Positions 26,101-37,435 are shown, numbered from the stretch's first letter. The stretch is DNA of 64,000 bases from Hymenolepis diminuta (GCA_900708905.1 CAADRB010000006.1:4484316-4548315), one strand, 5' to 3'. Made by a program: numbers and translations. Notes: generated by a model from the sequence alone, not told the origin.

Positions 26101-28953
26101 GTCACTATAAATAATGTTTCATTCATCAATCTTAATAATATTTTCTCCAATTAAAATAGTATTAATCCAATGTGAGTAAACAAGGTAATCACACTTTCAT
26201 TTCAATTTTTTATATTTTATTTTTTAATTCATGGAACTATTGTTATTTTTAAATATCTTTGTTGTAAAAATTTATTCGCAGGTATTCCTAAATCTTGTTT
26301 AACAAAGTAGCTTTGCATGAACAAGCTGCAATTGCTAAATAATATTAGTCTTAAACACGGTTATTGTATTTTAATTTTCTTTAAAATATATTTCGAGTTT
26401 TTTAAACAGTTTTTTTAGTGAAGAAAGGTGATACGTTAAGGACTTAGCTCATAAACCTGTCACGTTGAAGCCTTGATTTAATTAATTTTTTTGTAAGATG
26501 TTAAATGATAGCAAAAGTATTGAACGAAAAATGTTTTTCTTATCACAACTTCACAGAACTGAGCTTAATGAGATTGGATTTAGGTAAAGAAGAAATATTT
26601 TAATTAATAATTTGCGGTGAAATTTGGTGGCCAAAAAACAATTTTGTTTATCTAATATGAAAAAAATCAGTAAACTGTGTACCACATAAATTTTAAAATT
26701 ATCATGATCAATAGTAGTACTGAAATGCTTACGCCTTTTAAATGTGGGGAGTAAATAAAATCGATCAAAAGAAAATTCAGTAAATGATGAGAGATAAGGA
26801 AATAAAAAAGACGCTAAGAGCAGCGTCAAGATACCAAAGTCCCCTATTCTATTTCATATTTTTGATTCGGGCAATTCACTCTCGAGAATTAAAATTTTGC
26901 TTCGTCCCGTGAACTAGAACAAATTTTTGTCTTGTGCTTACTGACCGGATTTTTAACCATGATAATTCTCCTTACCACTTCAATGCATGTATTCTACCGA
27001 TGGTTAGGGAAAAATTATTCAATGTGATATTCAGTAGTTTACAGTCATAAGGTGGGTAAAAATTTTAAGTTAGCAGAACTCCATAAGCTGCTGTCATCAA
27101 AGATAAATCTTATTAACTCGAAGTATATTTACAATTATGAACCAGTAGAGAAAAATAATCACATTAAACTCTTTCATGATTTAGCTTTTAGCTTTGATTT
27201 TAACTTTGCACATATTTAAATTAAATATATTTTTAAAATTAAATGATTCATCGCGCGGTACCTAGATATTATGGTTAGATGACTTTTCTAGGAAATCGAA
27301 AAATCATTTTATTGAAATACAGTATTTTAAGGAAAGGTGAAAAAGCCCATGCATGACAGACATTAAACAGCTGACAAAAATGGCCACCATATTCAATTTG
27401 CGATAAATCAAAATTCACCATTTTATTGAGAATGAATAGGCAGCCGTACACACTTGAAATGCATTCATTTTCAGTGTTGTGGCAAATCATTGGAATTTTC
27501 TCCATTAATGGTTTTAAAGGCAGTTCTGAGAAATAGGTCATACTAAAATATTGTAATGATCGCCTTTGCCGTGTCGTTAATGCAGTAAGTAACATGTGAT
27601 CGTCTGCAAGAATCCAAGATCACGGATTCAGTGCCCATCAGTGCACACCACGTGGTCGGAATCGTCAATGGCACTAGTTTGGATTGGCTAGTAAAAGGCC
27701 TGGTTGAATTCGAGTTTTCTTATAGAGAGACTCAATTATGCCTCTCCTAACCTAATATGGGCATTAGAAAACTCCTTCTTAAATGTGTTTGGAAATTATT
27801 TTGTCAAAGATGAATCGGATGTGGTCTTTTTTATGATTTTTGCTTAAATCATATTAAATCGTTTATTAAAGTTAAGTTCAAATTTTTCTGAAATTTAAAT
27901 ATTTATGTTCTCTTTATCATGTTAAATTTTTTTATTGTATTAAGTCAAAATAGATTGTATATTTATTTTAATTTAAAATATATATATTTATATTCTTGTA
28001 TTAAGTGACAGTATGAAAATCACTAAAAATTAATATTTAATTCGTTATTCAGCTAAAAGATGAAGAGTGTTGCAATGGCCATTTTACATTAAAAGTAATT
28101 CGCGAACTTGCAGAATAATTCCCTTGCATAAATTTATGCACTCAGAAAATGTTCAAGTGAATGACGTATTGTTACAATGCTAATCCGACAACCGAATATA
28201 CAATTTTTTGTAAATACAATCTCTTATAATATTTTTTCGCCAAATAAATTCCTTCCATTTATTTTTCATGTTCAATAAATGATTAAATTCATTGAAATTA
28301 CATATGTGTATATGCAAATCTTGTCCTAGTGCGAAATAGAGCATTCACGTTCGACCTTTGGGAAATAAAAAATAATTTCTTCCAATTTAGTAACCTCTCT
28401 TTTCTTCCCGCACCTCATCTCTTTCTAACAGATTAATTTGGATTCGGTCACGCGAGACCAAACAATTGCCGAATTAGCGTCTCCAAGCACTCACACCTTC
28501 GAAAATGCTCAGAAACGAATTCAAGCCCTAATGGAACGCGATTCCTACGGTCGATTTCTACGCTCCGATCTCTTTCTCACGCTCCTAAATCAGGCCAAAC
28601 AGGCAGCTCGTGAATTAGCTGCTGCAGCGCGAGATGGTCACGAAGGAAGCAGTGGTAGTTTTTCGGGTGACGGTTCCTCCCGATTCCGGTTACCAAACTT
28701 CATTGTTGGAGGCGTTGTTGGAGGTCCGCTGCGTTCTGGAAGCGGTGGAGGTGTAGGTACCGACCTCCCGGGGGTTCTCGCAGCAGCTGCCGACGCAGAA
28801 GCAGGCATGAACTCCGTGCAGGATCTTGAACTTCTTGGGCTTTCCACCTCACGGCATATGCGAAATGCGACAAAGAATGCAGCAGCAAATAAGCGCTCTG
28901 CTTCCTCCTCAGGCAAATCTTCAACATCGCCATCTAAGCCTCCGATACGATGA
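13730..28953 (+). CDS. RGS-domain protein (regulator of G-protein signalling), five coding exons, 478 aa
   Basis: RGS proteins speed GTP hydrolysis by G-alpha subunits and so shorten GPCR signals at the inner face of the plasma membrane. Joining 13730-14143, 19653-19840, 20353-20498, 24400-24566 and 28432-28953 gives 1437 nt, exactly 479 codons. The RGS domain runs from about residue 238 to 357 and includes [29 protein letters not shown] and [13 protein letters not shown]. Residues matching the RGS4 contacts to G-alpha are all kept: E266, N267, N307, L338, D342, S343 and R346. GAP activity is therefore likely. Residues 1-237 are mostly polar and low in order, with a basophilic-kinase-like RRSSS at 192-196. 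Residues 358-478 are rich in Ala, Gly and Ser. No DEP, GGL or PDZ domain is seen. The domain resembles the R4 class, but both tails are long for that class. The exact subfamily is unresolved. The family assignment is firm. Confidence 0.93.
15266..15345. repeat. 80-base imperfect hairpin in RGS intron 1
   Basis: Paired blocks read inward: AAGTGG with CCACTT, AAGAG with CTCTT, GACTA with TTAGTC, GCATTA with TAATGC, GCATA with TATGC at the apex. Bulges lie between blocks. The size suits a microRNA precursor or a small foldback element, but neither is shown. Confidence 0.6.
16398..16434 (+). other. Possible cassette micro-exon within RGS intron 1
   Basis: A 37-base segment lies between a strong pyrimidine acceptor (CTCGCTCTCTCTCTCAG) and a good donor (ACGG|GTAAGA). 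It reads [12 protein letters not shown] in the frame set by exon 1. As it is 37 bases long, splicing it in would shift the frame and meet a stop nine codons into exon 2. If real it would be a poison exon or belong to an alternative 5' transcript. Chance occurrence is quite possible. Confidence 0.15.
17116..17190 (+). repeat. Dispersed repeat family C, copy 1 (RGS intron 1)
   Basis: It carries TTACGTTTCGAAATTCAAAT, CATAATTCGTCTTCTGGACT and ATCAAATTCTTATCC, matched in order by the copy near 24.06 kb and in part by the one near 21.47 kb. Confidence 0.35.
19653..19840 (+). CDS. RGS gene, coding exon 2 (residues 139-200 and part of 201)
   Basis: The acceptor is a T-rich tract ending TTTTAG. The donor is AAAAT|GTAATT, phase 2; reading on past it meets TAA at once, which supports the splice. 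The codon for Met201 is completed by the first base of exon 3. The segment is polar and partly helical ([20 protein letters not shown]) and contains the phosphorylation-type motif RRSSSWK. Confidence 0.85.
20353..20498 (+). CDS. RGS gene, coding exon 3 (start of RGS domain)
   Basis: The exon follows a pyrimidine tract ending CGCTTAG and ends AAAT|GTGAGT in phase 1. It encodes residues 202-249, including the run into the RGS domain ([18 protein letters not shown]). The split codon T|AT restores the tyrosine of the family signature KYGL at the junction with exon 4, which confirms both splice sites. Confidence 0.92.
21466..21515 (+). repeat. Dispersed repeat family C, copy 2 (RGS intron 3)
   Basis: It carries TTACGTTCCAGAATTTCAAC followed by CATAATTCGTCTCTTGTATT, close to copy 1 over about 45 bases. 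Confidence 0.35.
24055..24125 (+). repeat. Dispersed repeat family C, copy 3 (RGS intron 3)
   Basis: It carries GTTCCAAAATTCAAATTTAT, AATTCATCCAATGAATTATT and GATCGAATCCTCATC, aligning with copy 1 end to end with few gaps. An open frame over it (23878-24153) is not thought to be a gene. Confidence 0.35.
24400..24566 (+). CDS. RGS gene, coding exon 4 (core of RGS domain)
   Basis: The acceptor is TTTTATTTCAG and the donor is GAG|GTAAGA, phase 0. The exon carries the most conserved part of the domain: [20 protein letters not shown], then a Lys/Gln-rich helix and [13 protein letters not shown]266 and N267 match the G-alpha switch-contact residues E87 and N88 of RGS4. Confidence 0.95.
24567..28431 (+). 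other. RGS intron 4 (3.9 kb)
   Basis: AT-rich intron without recognisable coding sequence. It contains a plus-strand copy of the tRNA-derived SINE-like element at 27571-27649. Confidence 0.75.
27571..27649 (+). repeat. tRNA-derived SINE-like element, copy 1 (plus strand)
   Basis: The segment reads like a degenerate tRNA. It has an A-box-like region with GTAAGTAACATG, then GATCGTCTGCAAG, a B-box-like GGATTCA at 27624-27630, and a conserved tail CATCAGTGCACACC. The same order of blocks recurs in the minus-strand copies near 49.4 and 52.4 kb. It lies in RGS intron 4. Confidence 0.55.
28432..28953 (+). CDS. RGS gene, coding exon 5 (end of RGS domain, C-terminal tail, stop)
   Basis: The acceptor is a long pyrimidine tract ending CTAACAG. 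The exon opens INLDSVTR, completing CRE-INLDS as expected for RGS proteins, and finishes the domain near residue 357. The remaining 121 residues are low-complexity: an Ala-rich helix, Gly/Ser runs, then a Lys/Ser/Pro-rich end ([12 protein letters not shown]). TGA is at 28951-28953. This exon is visibly more GC-rich than its surroundings, which explains several long overlapping open frames on both strands; I treat those as shadows. Confidence 0.93.
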   Translation: MNLDSVTRDQTIAELASPSTHTFENAQKRIQALMERDSYGRFLRSDLFLTLLNQAKQAARELAAAARDGHEGSSGSFSGDGSSRFRLPNFIVGGVVGGPLRSGSGGGVGTDLPGVLAAAADAEAGMNSVQDLELLGLSTSRHMRNATKNAAANKRSASSSGKSSTSPSKPPIR

Positions 28954-29099
28954 ACTGGAGTGTCTTCGAGAGGAATTAGAGAATCAGAGAAAACATTTTC
29001 TCATACTGATTTCCTTACTTCTCGTTCCTAAGTGCTGTTTTCCCCCATTCCCTTTCTGCCCTCTTATTCCACATCTTTACTGTCCATTTCTTCCATTCA

Positions 29100-29105
29100 A
29101 ATAAA
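29100..29105 (+). other. Polyadenylation signal AATAAA of the RGS gene
   Basis: AATAAA lies 147 bases after the stop codon at the end of a pyrimidine-rich 3' untranslated stretch. It is the first canonical signal downstream. A second AATAAA lies at 29224-29229 and could give a longer 3' end. Confidence 0.55.
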
Positions 29106-29917
29106 GAACAAAATTACCACTTCATCTTCCTTAAAGAAGGAAGATTGAGATTCACCTCTATATATACATTCTTTTTTTCTTATGCTGTGTAAATACAATC
29201 CAAGATGTTGAAGGGGGTACATTAATAAAAACTAGATTGAATAGAATGTGCCTATGTGCTGGCTTATATCTTCCTTTTGAGATCCCTAGTTAAAATTTGA
29301 TCTCAGGTACTTAATTATGTATATTATTTTAAATTTCCTCCAATCACATGCTTGAATAGCAATAACTTTTATTTGAATGTCACAGAAATGGCGCAATTTA
29401 CGGGTTGGGCAGGAAGATGAACAAAATGAGGTGTACTTTAAGTGACATTTTAACGCTTAAAGTTCCTATGCTTTAGCAGTAGGGAAAAAATTGGAAGAAT
29501 ATGCGTAAATTAATAAATCGGATAAGCCTTATGCATAATTTTTTCAATTATTATCTCTTATTCACTTTTAACTGATTTATTGCCTTGGTAGGCTTTGGAG
29601 AGTCATAGATGAGGCAAAAGAAACAAGTCTGCTAATAAATGAAAATGAAATTAAAAGTTTAAATAAAAGGTCTTACTTTCAGAAAGCATGATACCAGAAT
29701 GGTGAGACAAATGGGTCATAATGAAGAAATGGTTGAAAGAGAGAGATTGAAAGAGAAACAAAGTAATGTGATGCAAAACATTACTGAAAGGGTATAAAGG
29801 CACATGGGCAAATTTTGAGGGGTAAGGATAACGGAAATCCGCTATATAGTGCGGATCTATTGGATCATGCTGGTTCAGTCGTTTGCATTAGTCCAGACCT
29901 CAGGTTAATGAAGTTGC

Positions 29918-29933
29918 AAGAGTGCGCACTCTT
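29918..29933. repeat. Perfect 16-bp palindrome
   Basis: AAGAGTGCGCACTCTT is its own reverse complement. It lies about 1 kb downstream of the RGS stop codon, within a stretch slightly richer in GC than its flanks. Confidence 0.85.
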
Positions 29934-30559
29934 TAGTTCTGGTGAAATCAGTGGACAGCAAAGTTCGTTGTCTCTATAGGTACAGAGTTTATTGAAAAAT
30001 GATCATTGAATTATTTTGTTTATAGATATTTTAGGCAATGCTTAAATATATACGTTTCAAACTTTGCAAATATGACGAATCATATTGCTAACCATACTAC
30101 ATATAAGAGTGCTTTTAGTCTTTTTTAAGAAAATATTGGAGATTTTCAATTAAGTTATTTCGATCTCGTTTTTGTGCAATGTTGAATAAAGGGAAACGGG
30201 AGTTTATAAGAAATTAAAATAATTTCACTTTATAATAGTCATATAAAAACATTTCTTGAATTTGGTCACTTTATGCTATCTCTGAACGAAGTGTTCTTTT
30301 ACCGTCGGGTGCCATCTACACATATGCATGTGTGTCTCCCGATTTAAATGACTTTTTTTAATGTTTCGTGTCATTTCACTGGTAAGCTGTAGCTGCAAAT
30401 TTCAGAGGAACAAATAGTGTCATTCAAAACCTATGCAGTTAGTCTTTTAATGAAGGACAATTTTCAAGGAGAAAACTATTAAATATTTTCCTATGACGAA
30501 AATTAAATGTTAACTGTGTAATTGTTTTACTTATCAAAGTAAATTTTGACATTGTTAAG

Positions 30560-30600
30560 AGCTTAATTCAGTTTAAACTTTGAATAACTGAATTTAAGCT
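30560..30600. repeat. Inverted repeat, about 14-bp arms with one bulge
   Basis: AGCTTAATTCAGTT and AACTGAATTTAAGCT pair apart from one extra T. The loop is about 12 bases. Confidence 0.8.
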
Positions 30601-31658
30601 AATAAAGTGCTACCAGTCTGTCTGAATTAGACATTGAATTTTCCAATGTTTCGTAGTATCCACAGTATCTCTTGTCCTTCGGTATTTAGCTTAACAGGTT
30701 GTATTCGTTGCTTTAAATTCCATAACTGGAATCCTGACTATCATGTGAATTTTAGAAAGTGCAGCTGGAAAAAATTTCTGAAATCAAATGCACTTTAAAT
30801 ACCATGCTTTTGCTAGTGGAACTCATGGAAGGAAAATAATACTCCTACACTTTGTCCAAATTGCTTAGTACGAATTTCTTCAAAATTGCCGTCTTGAAAT
30901 TTTTTAAAGTAACATCGGAGTTTTGAGAGCAGAATAATTCAAGAGTGATCACTTCGATTTAATAATCGAAAACGTAACGCCAATCCTGCCAATAAAATCT
31001 GTTCATATATATGTTAAGAACCTGAAGTTAAAACTCAAGACGTTTTTAAATTTATTTCATTTGAACAAAAGGTAGTATCGAAGGTACTATTTAAACTGGG
31101 GCACATAGCTTTAAGTTTTAAATTTTATATGGGATGAGGAAGGTGAGATGGGTAATTTCAGTCTCAAAACCAAGATTGTTATTAGGGTCTTTGCATCCTT
31201 AAAGCTTCACACCATTCTAGTGTGGGGACGTTTGTTCGGAGCCTTGCTGTCAAGATAAATGGATTAAAGTGGTAACAGATGTTGATTTTCAAGAACAAAT
31301 CTCAATTCATCTCTAATCTGTCGAATACAGGAGAAAGTTTACATTTGAATAGGCAAAATATTTAAAGCTGATGGTGAAGCTACTTTCAATTTTAGAGCTA
31401 TAGAGCCGTTGGCTGATGTAAAATTGCACTAGGTTGTAGGAAATTATCACAGTAGAATCCACTAAAGTTTCCATGATTTGAAAGACACAAAATTATAATA
31501 ATAGATAAAGACTTAAAAACAGTTCTACCGGTTTTCTTGCTTAGCCGCAGTTAATCTGTCTGTTGAAGTCCCTTACACTCAATACAGTCTATTAAATTAA
31601 CAGACTGTTTATAATGGTAAAATTGTCTTCACATGGTTCAAAGTTGAAGATCAATCCA

Positions 31659-31772
31659 CCGCTAGACTGATGTTAGTTTTGTTATATTAACCGTCAGGTT
31701 GTAAAAAATGAAGTGTGCCCGGATACCGATAAAAATGGTGAACAAACACCACCTGCGAGATGTAAATTGTTT
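31659..31772 (+). repeat. Dispersed repeat family B, copy 2
   Basis: CCGCTAGACTGATGTTAGTT is followed by a TTAACCGTCAGGTTGT block, then GGATACCGATAAAAATGG and GAGATGT. It aligns with the copy near 3.58 kb over more than 100 bases with gaps. Confidence 0.45.
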
Positions 31773-34733
31773 GCTATCTTGGCAATTATTATTGACATCA
31801 TTCCACCCTCTTCTATTTAATATGTTTACTAAACTACAAATCAAATGTTATAAACTTTAACTAAATTGAGAAATATATCAATTGAAAATCAGCTAAATTT
31901 TAAAATGGCTTAAAACAATAGGCGTAATTTAAAATTGTTAGATAAACTATGCCAATTAAGTAAACTTATAATTTTTCAGTTTAGAACGACATACCAATCA
32001 AAATTAAAATTTCGTCCAAAATTATGATTAAATGCTCTTCTTATTCATTCATGTCGTCTGCAATGACCTTCAAATCGGCCAATGCGTCAATTCATAACAA
32101 GACAGACATAGCCCATTTGATAGAAATAAATGAAAGGGAATGTAAGAGATGTGCGGTTAATTTTTCATTTAGAACCGAGGAAGCAGTAACTAAATGCAAG
32201 GAAACTTTTCGACTTCATTTTCTTACTTTTGCTTAAAATATGTTTGCAATTTCTTAGCTACCATAAGCAAGATACTCCCTGGCCTTTAAATAATAATATT
32301 ATAATATTCTACATTCATTAAAATGGACTAACATGACTAACTATAACTCTGCGAGATTATGGCAGATATTATAGTCCTGATGCAGTGAACTACTCTTATC
32401 ATGTATAAGAAGACGAAATGAAGAATTTTATATTCTGATGGGATAGCTCTCTTTAGACGTCCCGACTTATCCTCTACTTGCGTTTAATTCACCCTTCAAC
32501 TCTTGTTTGGAATACTATACTGTTTTCGTGCTCAATGCTTCTAAATTTTAAAAATTTCTAATAATAACGATAAAAATGTCAAATGGGTACATTTGGTATC
32601 ATGAAAAATCATTGATCACACTTTACCTAGTGTGCAAAAGGCACACAGTTATTGCGCAGTCTACGTATATGTATCCTATGCTGTTAAAATCAGGCATATT
32701 TCCTATTATTCATTAAAATTTTATTGTATAAAATTAGACGATAAAACCACATAATCTGAATTGTTTGAACTTCTTAATAGAACGCTTTCCTCACAACATC
32801 CATTCACAACATAACTCTAAATAGTGGTTATTATGTACGCGAAACCCTTTTTGACTAAAAGCAGTAACATTATTAAATTAAATGGTCTTTATTCTCATCT
32901 TTACTGCAACTTATTCTGTGATTGATTGAACTTGTATTGAAACAATGGCGAAAGGTATTATAATTTGGTATGGCTGTTGCTTTCCTGTTAGAGATTCTTT
33001 AAACTCTATCGGCGGTGTATTTTTTCTTACCTACCACAGAAATCACGTTAACTTGTCTACATTTATTAGCTGATGTATAAGACATACGTCTGAAATCGAT
33101 TTCGTGTATAACTAGTTAAGGACCTCTCTTCGTACGTGAATACATATGTTGTGTTGCGTTCCCTCCATTTATTGCTCTACTTCTGCGGGGTGAATGAAAA
33201 TTCACCCTCTTTAAAGAATGTCAGGGATTTAAATACTCAAGAGTATGCCATGTTCTCGATGCATTAAAAATTTGGGAGACCAGTTATTGAGAGGTATAGA
33301 TGGCGAATGATTGTTACTGAAAAACATTACCGGGTTCTTGCAAGGTCGACCAAAAAAATCTTGGGAAAATCAAGATGAAAATTATATAACTAGTTACATA
33401 ATTATTTAATGTTATGAAAATATAGGCAAATACCAGAACACATTTGAATTTTAATTAAAGTCTCACTTATCTATGTTCTTTTTGTAGTCCATTTTTATTA
33501 ATAAATAATTCCATTTTCGTAATATGGGGGTATTTCTTAATTACCTTAAACTTTAATTTGTTCCAAGAGTGCTATCCGGAATTTGGAATTCTGTGCACTG
33601 TATTGGCAGCTGCGCTAAAGAGGTCCAGACTGTCCCAAAGACTACATGTTTTGACCAGATCACATTTTGACAAATTTGCTGCATCCAATATCCCATTATC
33701 TGGGCTTCACATTTTAAAGTGCAATAATAATAATAGGTAGTCAGGTATTTAAATAAGCTATTTCTAGATAATCGTACTTCGATCTAACTAAAAAACCATT
33801 TGTGTAGTTGCAGTTGTCAATCTCATTACTTTCTGCCTCAACTGCACTTTGTATTTCAAAATAAATTTTACTCTTTAGACCTGAGCAAAATGTGAATAAT
33901 CAAATATCATATGGGAAAAGCAAGAAATTGTCCTATAGGGATTTGCAGCCTTCTTAGGCGATAAAAATAACCACTTTTAAAATATACTCACAACTTTATT
34001 ACCCACCTATTTCAGGAAGTCATATGAAATGCTATCTGCTTTTAAACGCACATAGCTCTAGTTAAACTACATAGGTAGCAAAATGAACGAAGCAACCTCA
34101 AGAGAAATCAATAGAGGTACCTAAAATTGAATATCAATATTTTGAAACGTTTAATTTCATTTTAATACCGAAATTATAATGCTAAAAATGGTTGCTTTTA
34201 GTCTTCCTAAACAAAACCAATTTGGCAGTCGCACATAGAACTACAAGTAATTATTAATGAAGCAACGACAAGCCTTTTGACCGAGCAGTTTTTATGCCAG
34301 AAGTTAATTAAACTTATATAGCATTTGATAAAGCGAGAATAGAATGTCTAAATATGGATTATGTTTTAAAGAATCTAACGCAAAATTCCAGATCTAAAAC
34401 GTTATTACTAATAAACGGAAAAGGATTTCAACGTATGTTGAAGGCTTACGCCTTTGATGTTTCTCAAAACTATTTTTGAACTACATCTTGATTTAGCCCC
34501 TTTAAGCAAAATTATTTTTATGTTTAAGCGCCGAAAGTCGCAGCATTTTATCAAGCTTCCGGTTACTGAATATCGATTTTTACTCGTCTCACCTGCTGAG
34601 CCTCTCGTGCAAGGCCATTTAATGACCCACGGTGAAAAAGATCAGTCCAATCGCTCTCTCTGCTGTTTTTTTTTCTCTGCCTCTCTCCATATATGCCGAT
34701 TTTTGTTTTCTTTTCTCTTCTGAACTGCGTTTT

Positions 34734-34751
34734 TCTCTCTCTCTCTCTCTC
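34734..34751. repeat. (TC)9 microsatellite
   Basis: Nine TC units at the end of a longer pyrimidine-rich stretch beginning near 34650. It explains the long open frames on both strands here. Confidence 0.9.
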
Positions 34752-36435
34752 ATTCAAATTTCGGTCGCTGTTTTACATTAAAATGTGGGCAACTTACCAC
34801 TGTTAGAATTCTGGTTCAGGAACTATGGCTATTGGTTAACATTTTTTTGAGAATTGTGAGTGAGATGCGGCTGTTACGGAATCCTATTAGCTCTTCCTAC
34901 CGCAAATTGGAATATCTATTGTATTAACGGTAAAACCACAAAACACCATACTACTAAATATCTAGGCCCAATTTGTCCAAAATGAGAAGCATGTTTACAC
35001 TATACGTAAATGTCCACATATTTATGGCAAGGAGCTAAATATCATAGGTTTCTTTCTAGGACACAGTCTGTAACTTAAATTTAAGAGGGAATACAAAAAA
35101 GATTACCAATTCGAGTTACCGCTGCTACTTCATAACTGTTGCAGTAATCGAAATTTGTCTAAAATTTTAAAACTTTCATTGAAAACTTTAGGTTTATTAT
35201 CACTGGAGCTGTAATAAATGGTTTCTCATATGCTTTCAAGTTGCGGGTTGTATAAAGAAGTTGATTGTATTTATATTGAGACAAAACACAATTTCATTTG
35301 CAAGATTTATTTCAGATTCAAATTTAGACTGATAGCAATCACCTCTTTGTGAAATTAAAATAGGAAACGGTGATTCGTTTCTGTTATTTGTCCAATTCCG
35401 AATGTAAGCCTAAATCATTTTAAAATGCATAAAAATTAATGTGAGAAATATATTATTTCGAAAATGTAAATGAATGCCATTTATTTAAACCTGAAATGAG
35501 ATTTAACCGAACATTTCAAGCATCTGCAAATATAAAGAACAGTTGCCCATTACAACTCGAACTTATATTAAACTTATACATATTATGAAAGAACTCTCCC
35601 TGTCGAAGCTCATAATGGTATGTGAATTACTCACCACACCCAAGGCGATTAATATCCAGCCCGAAAGTAAAAGATTACAAACACTGATTCGACTGACTTA
35701 CGTATATTAAACTTTAAAAATTCGAATTAATAGAGTGGCAATTTTTATATCAAGTTCAAAATGAGTAGTAATTAATATTTTGTAACCGAGACAGATTCAC
35801 AAGTTTCCATGACATTACGTGAGTTGTTATCTGAGAATAGAACGTGCTAATGTGCAAAAAATTAAAAATCAATACAGAAATAGTGATGCCACTGCACACC
35901 TTCTCTCTTCTCCCATTATGTAACGTTTCAGAGAGCTACGCGTTGCTCATTGAACTCAAATTCGATTTCAAAAATTTTGATACACCAAGTAATAGGCCAG
36001 AAATACTCCGTCAGTCTTCTACTAATCAGTTTTAAAATTCGTCTTGCACTCTGAAATTTAAATTGGGACCATCAAATAGACTGATCTGGAATTAAATCAT
36101 ATCCCAAATAAGAATGGATTCATGTTATCAGTGTTGCCATTTTATAAACAACTTATGTTCAAATTTTCAAATGTTTAAGTAAATTAATCCTTAATTCCAT
36201 AAATTTCCCTTCCAAATAAATTAGTAACTCTAGAAGTAACACATAATTTGACGGGTAAATACATGTCAAATTTTATAATATCATATTAAATGGTATCTTT
36301 GAGTAATGCAGCATAAACAGGGAACAAAAAACAGAAATTTACGTTCATTCGCATACTCATGTTCCGGCTTGTTAGCCATATTGTAGCATATGCATGATTA
36401 AATTTATTCAACATTACTCTTTTTTTAATATTCCT

Positions 36436-36456
36436 CCGCTATTTTTGAAATAGCGG
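36436..36456. repeat. Perfect 9-bp hairpin with 3-base loop
   Basis: CCGCTATTT, loop TTG, AAATAGCGG. The stem has four G:C pairs at its base and would be stable as RNA or DNA. Confidence 0.85.
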
Positions 36457-37075
36457 CCTTTGCTAATCCCATCTACCAGTTCATGACCATAAGAGGTGGC
36501 TTAATCAAACATTCAGCTAAATCAGTTGATTAAAAGGCCCTCTGATTATTGAGCTTTAGGGTCCTCATGAGAAGTTGTAAAACTCGCGGCGTCCAGTAAT
36601 GAAAAATGTTAGAACACTGGCATTTCTGGCGTTATTATACATTTCTTTTCGTTCATTAATGGGTATTACTATTATTGCCCTTATTCGAATATAATAATCA
36701 TTGAAACTTTCTGAATATTTTGCATTTTTGTAGACGATCTATATAATATTTGTTATCTGTTCATTACGTGTTTAACTCTATAGCATTAAAATAAATAATC
36801 AATATGTTAAAGACAAAATAGTGTTTATCTTCTAATTTGCATCAGAATATTTACGTGATAAAAATCAATCATCAGGAAGCTTTCGAAAAAGTGAAAGGCA
36901 AACGAGTCCAATAAGGGATTGATATAAGCAGATAATAAAGCTATTTTTTCAGGGATTCAATTCAATTTGATTCAATTATGAAAACAGTGAGTTGTTCATA
37001 TTTGTTTGTAACTCACTTTGTAATATCCTGATATTCGGAGCTTATTGGCTTGTTAGACGAATTCCGCAGTCGGTT

Positions 37076-37435
37076 ATGCCACCTCGAGTTATCTTTTGCA
37101 ACCATGAGCAGGTAAGTGTGAAAAGCATTGATATTCCTATATGAAAACCAGATTAATTTGAAAGAAGGATTCGATTTTCTGCTCAATAAGATGGAAATGG
37201 AAACGGAGGAAATCCAGTTACTAATGAAACAATTCCTAATTATGATGAATCCCTTTTGTAAATCTAAACTGTAAGTGTCTTCCTATTGCATCAATTTTCA
37301 CCCTGTTGTAACATATTCAATGAAAATGAAAACTTCCCCAGTATATTTGTCAGATTCTGTCAAACAATAATAAGTGTACTGACAATTCGTTCACTGAAGA
37401 CATTCATGATCTTCTTCCCTAAGAACGGCATTTAA
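37076..37435 (+). CDS. Candidate small multi-exon gene, no homology recognised
   Basis: The ATG at 37076 opens MPPRVIFCNHEQ, ending CAG|GTAAGT at 37111. After a possible 40-base intron ending CCAG, 37152-37270 stays open for 39 codons (INLKEGFDFLLNKMEMETEE, then a Met-rich helix) and ends ACT|GTAAGT. If that donor is unused, the frame stops at once as KSKL-stop, giving 52 residues. If it is used, the best next exon is 37342-37435, giving 82 residues. Exon 2 reads like an amphipathic helix. No family is recognised, and chance in AT-rich DNA is a real alternative. Confidence 0.2.

Noticed and set aside
28638..28933. Long minus-strand open frames over RGS exon 5
   Set aside because: They are antisense shadows of a GC-rich, low-complexity coding exon whose plus-strand frame is fixed by the RGS domain.
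28826..29104. 92-codon plus-strand frame overlapping the RGS stop codon
   Set aside because: It shifts frame relative to the RGS domain, runs into the 3' untranslated pyrimidine stretch and shows no family match. Dual coding is not needed to explain it.
34454..34757. Open frames on both strands near 34.6 kb
   Set aside because: They depend on the TC microsatellite and its flanking pyrimidine tract, giving repetitive Ser/Leu or Arg/Glu runs.
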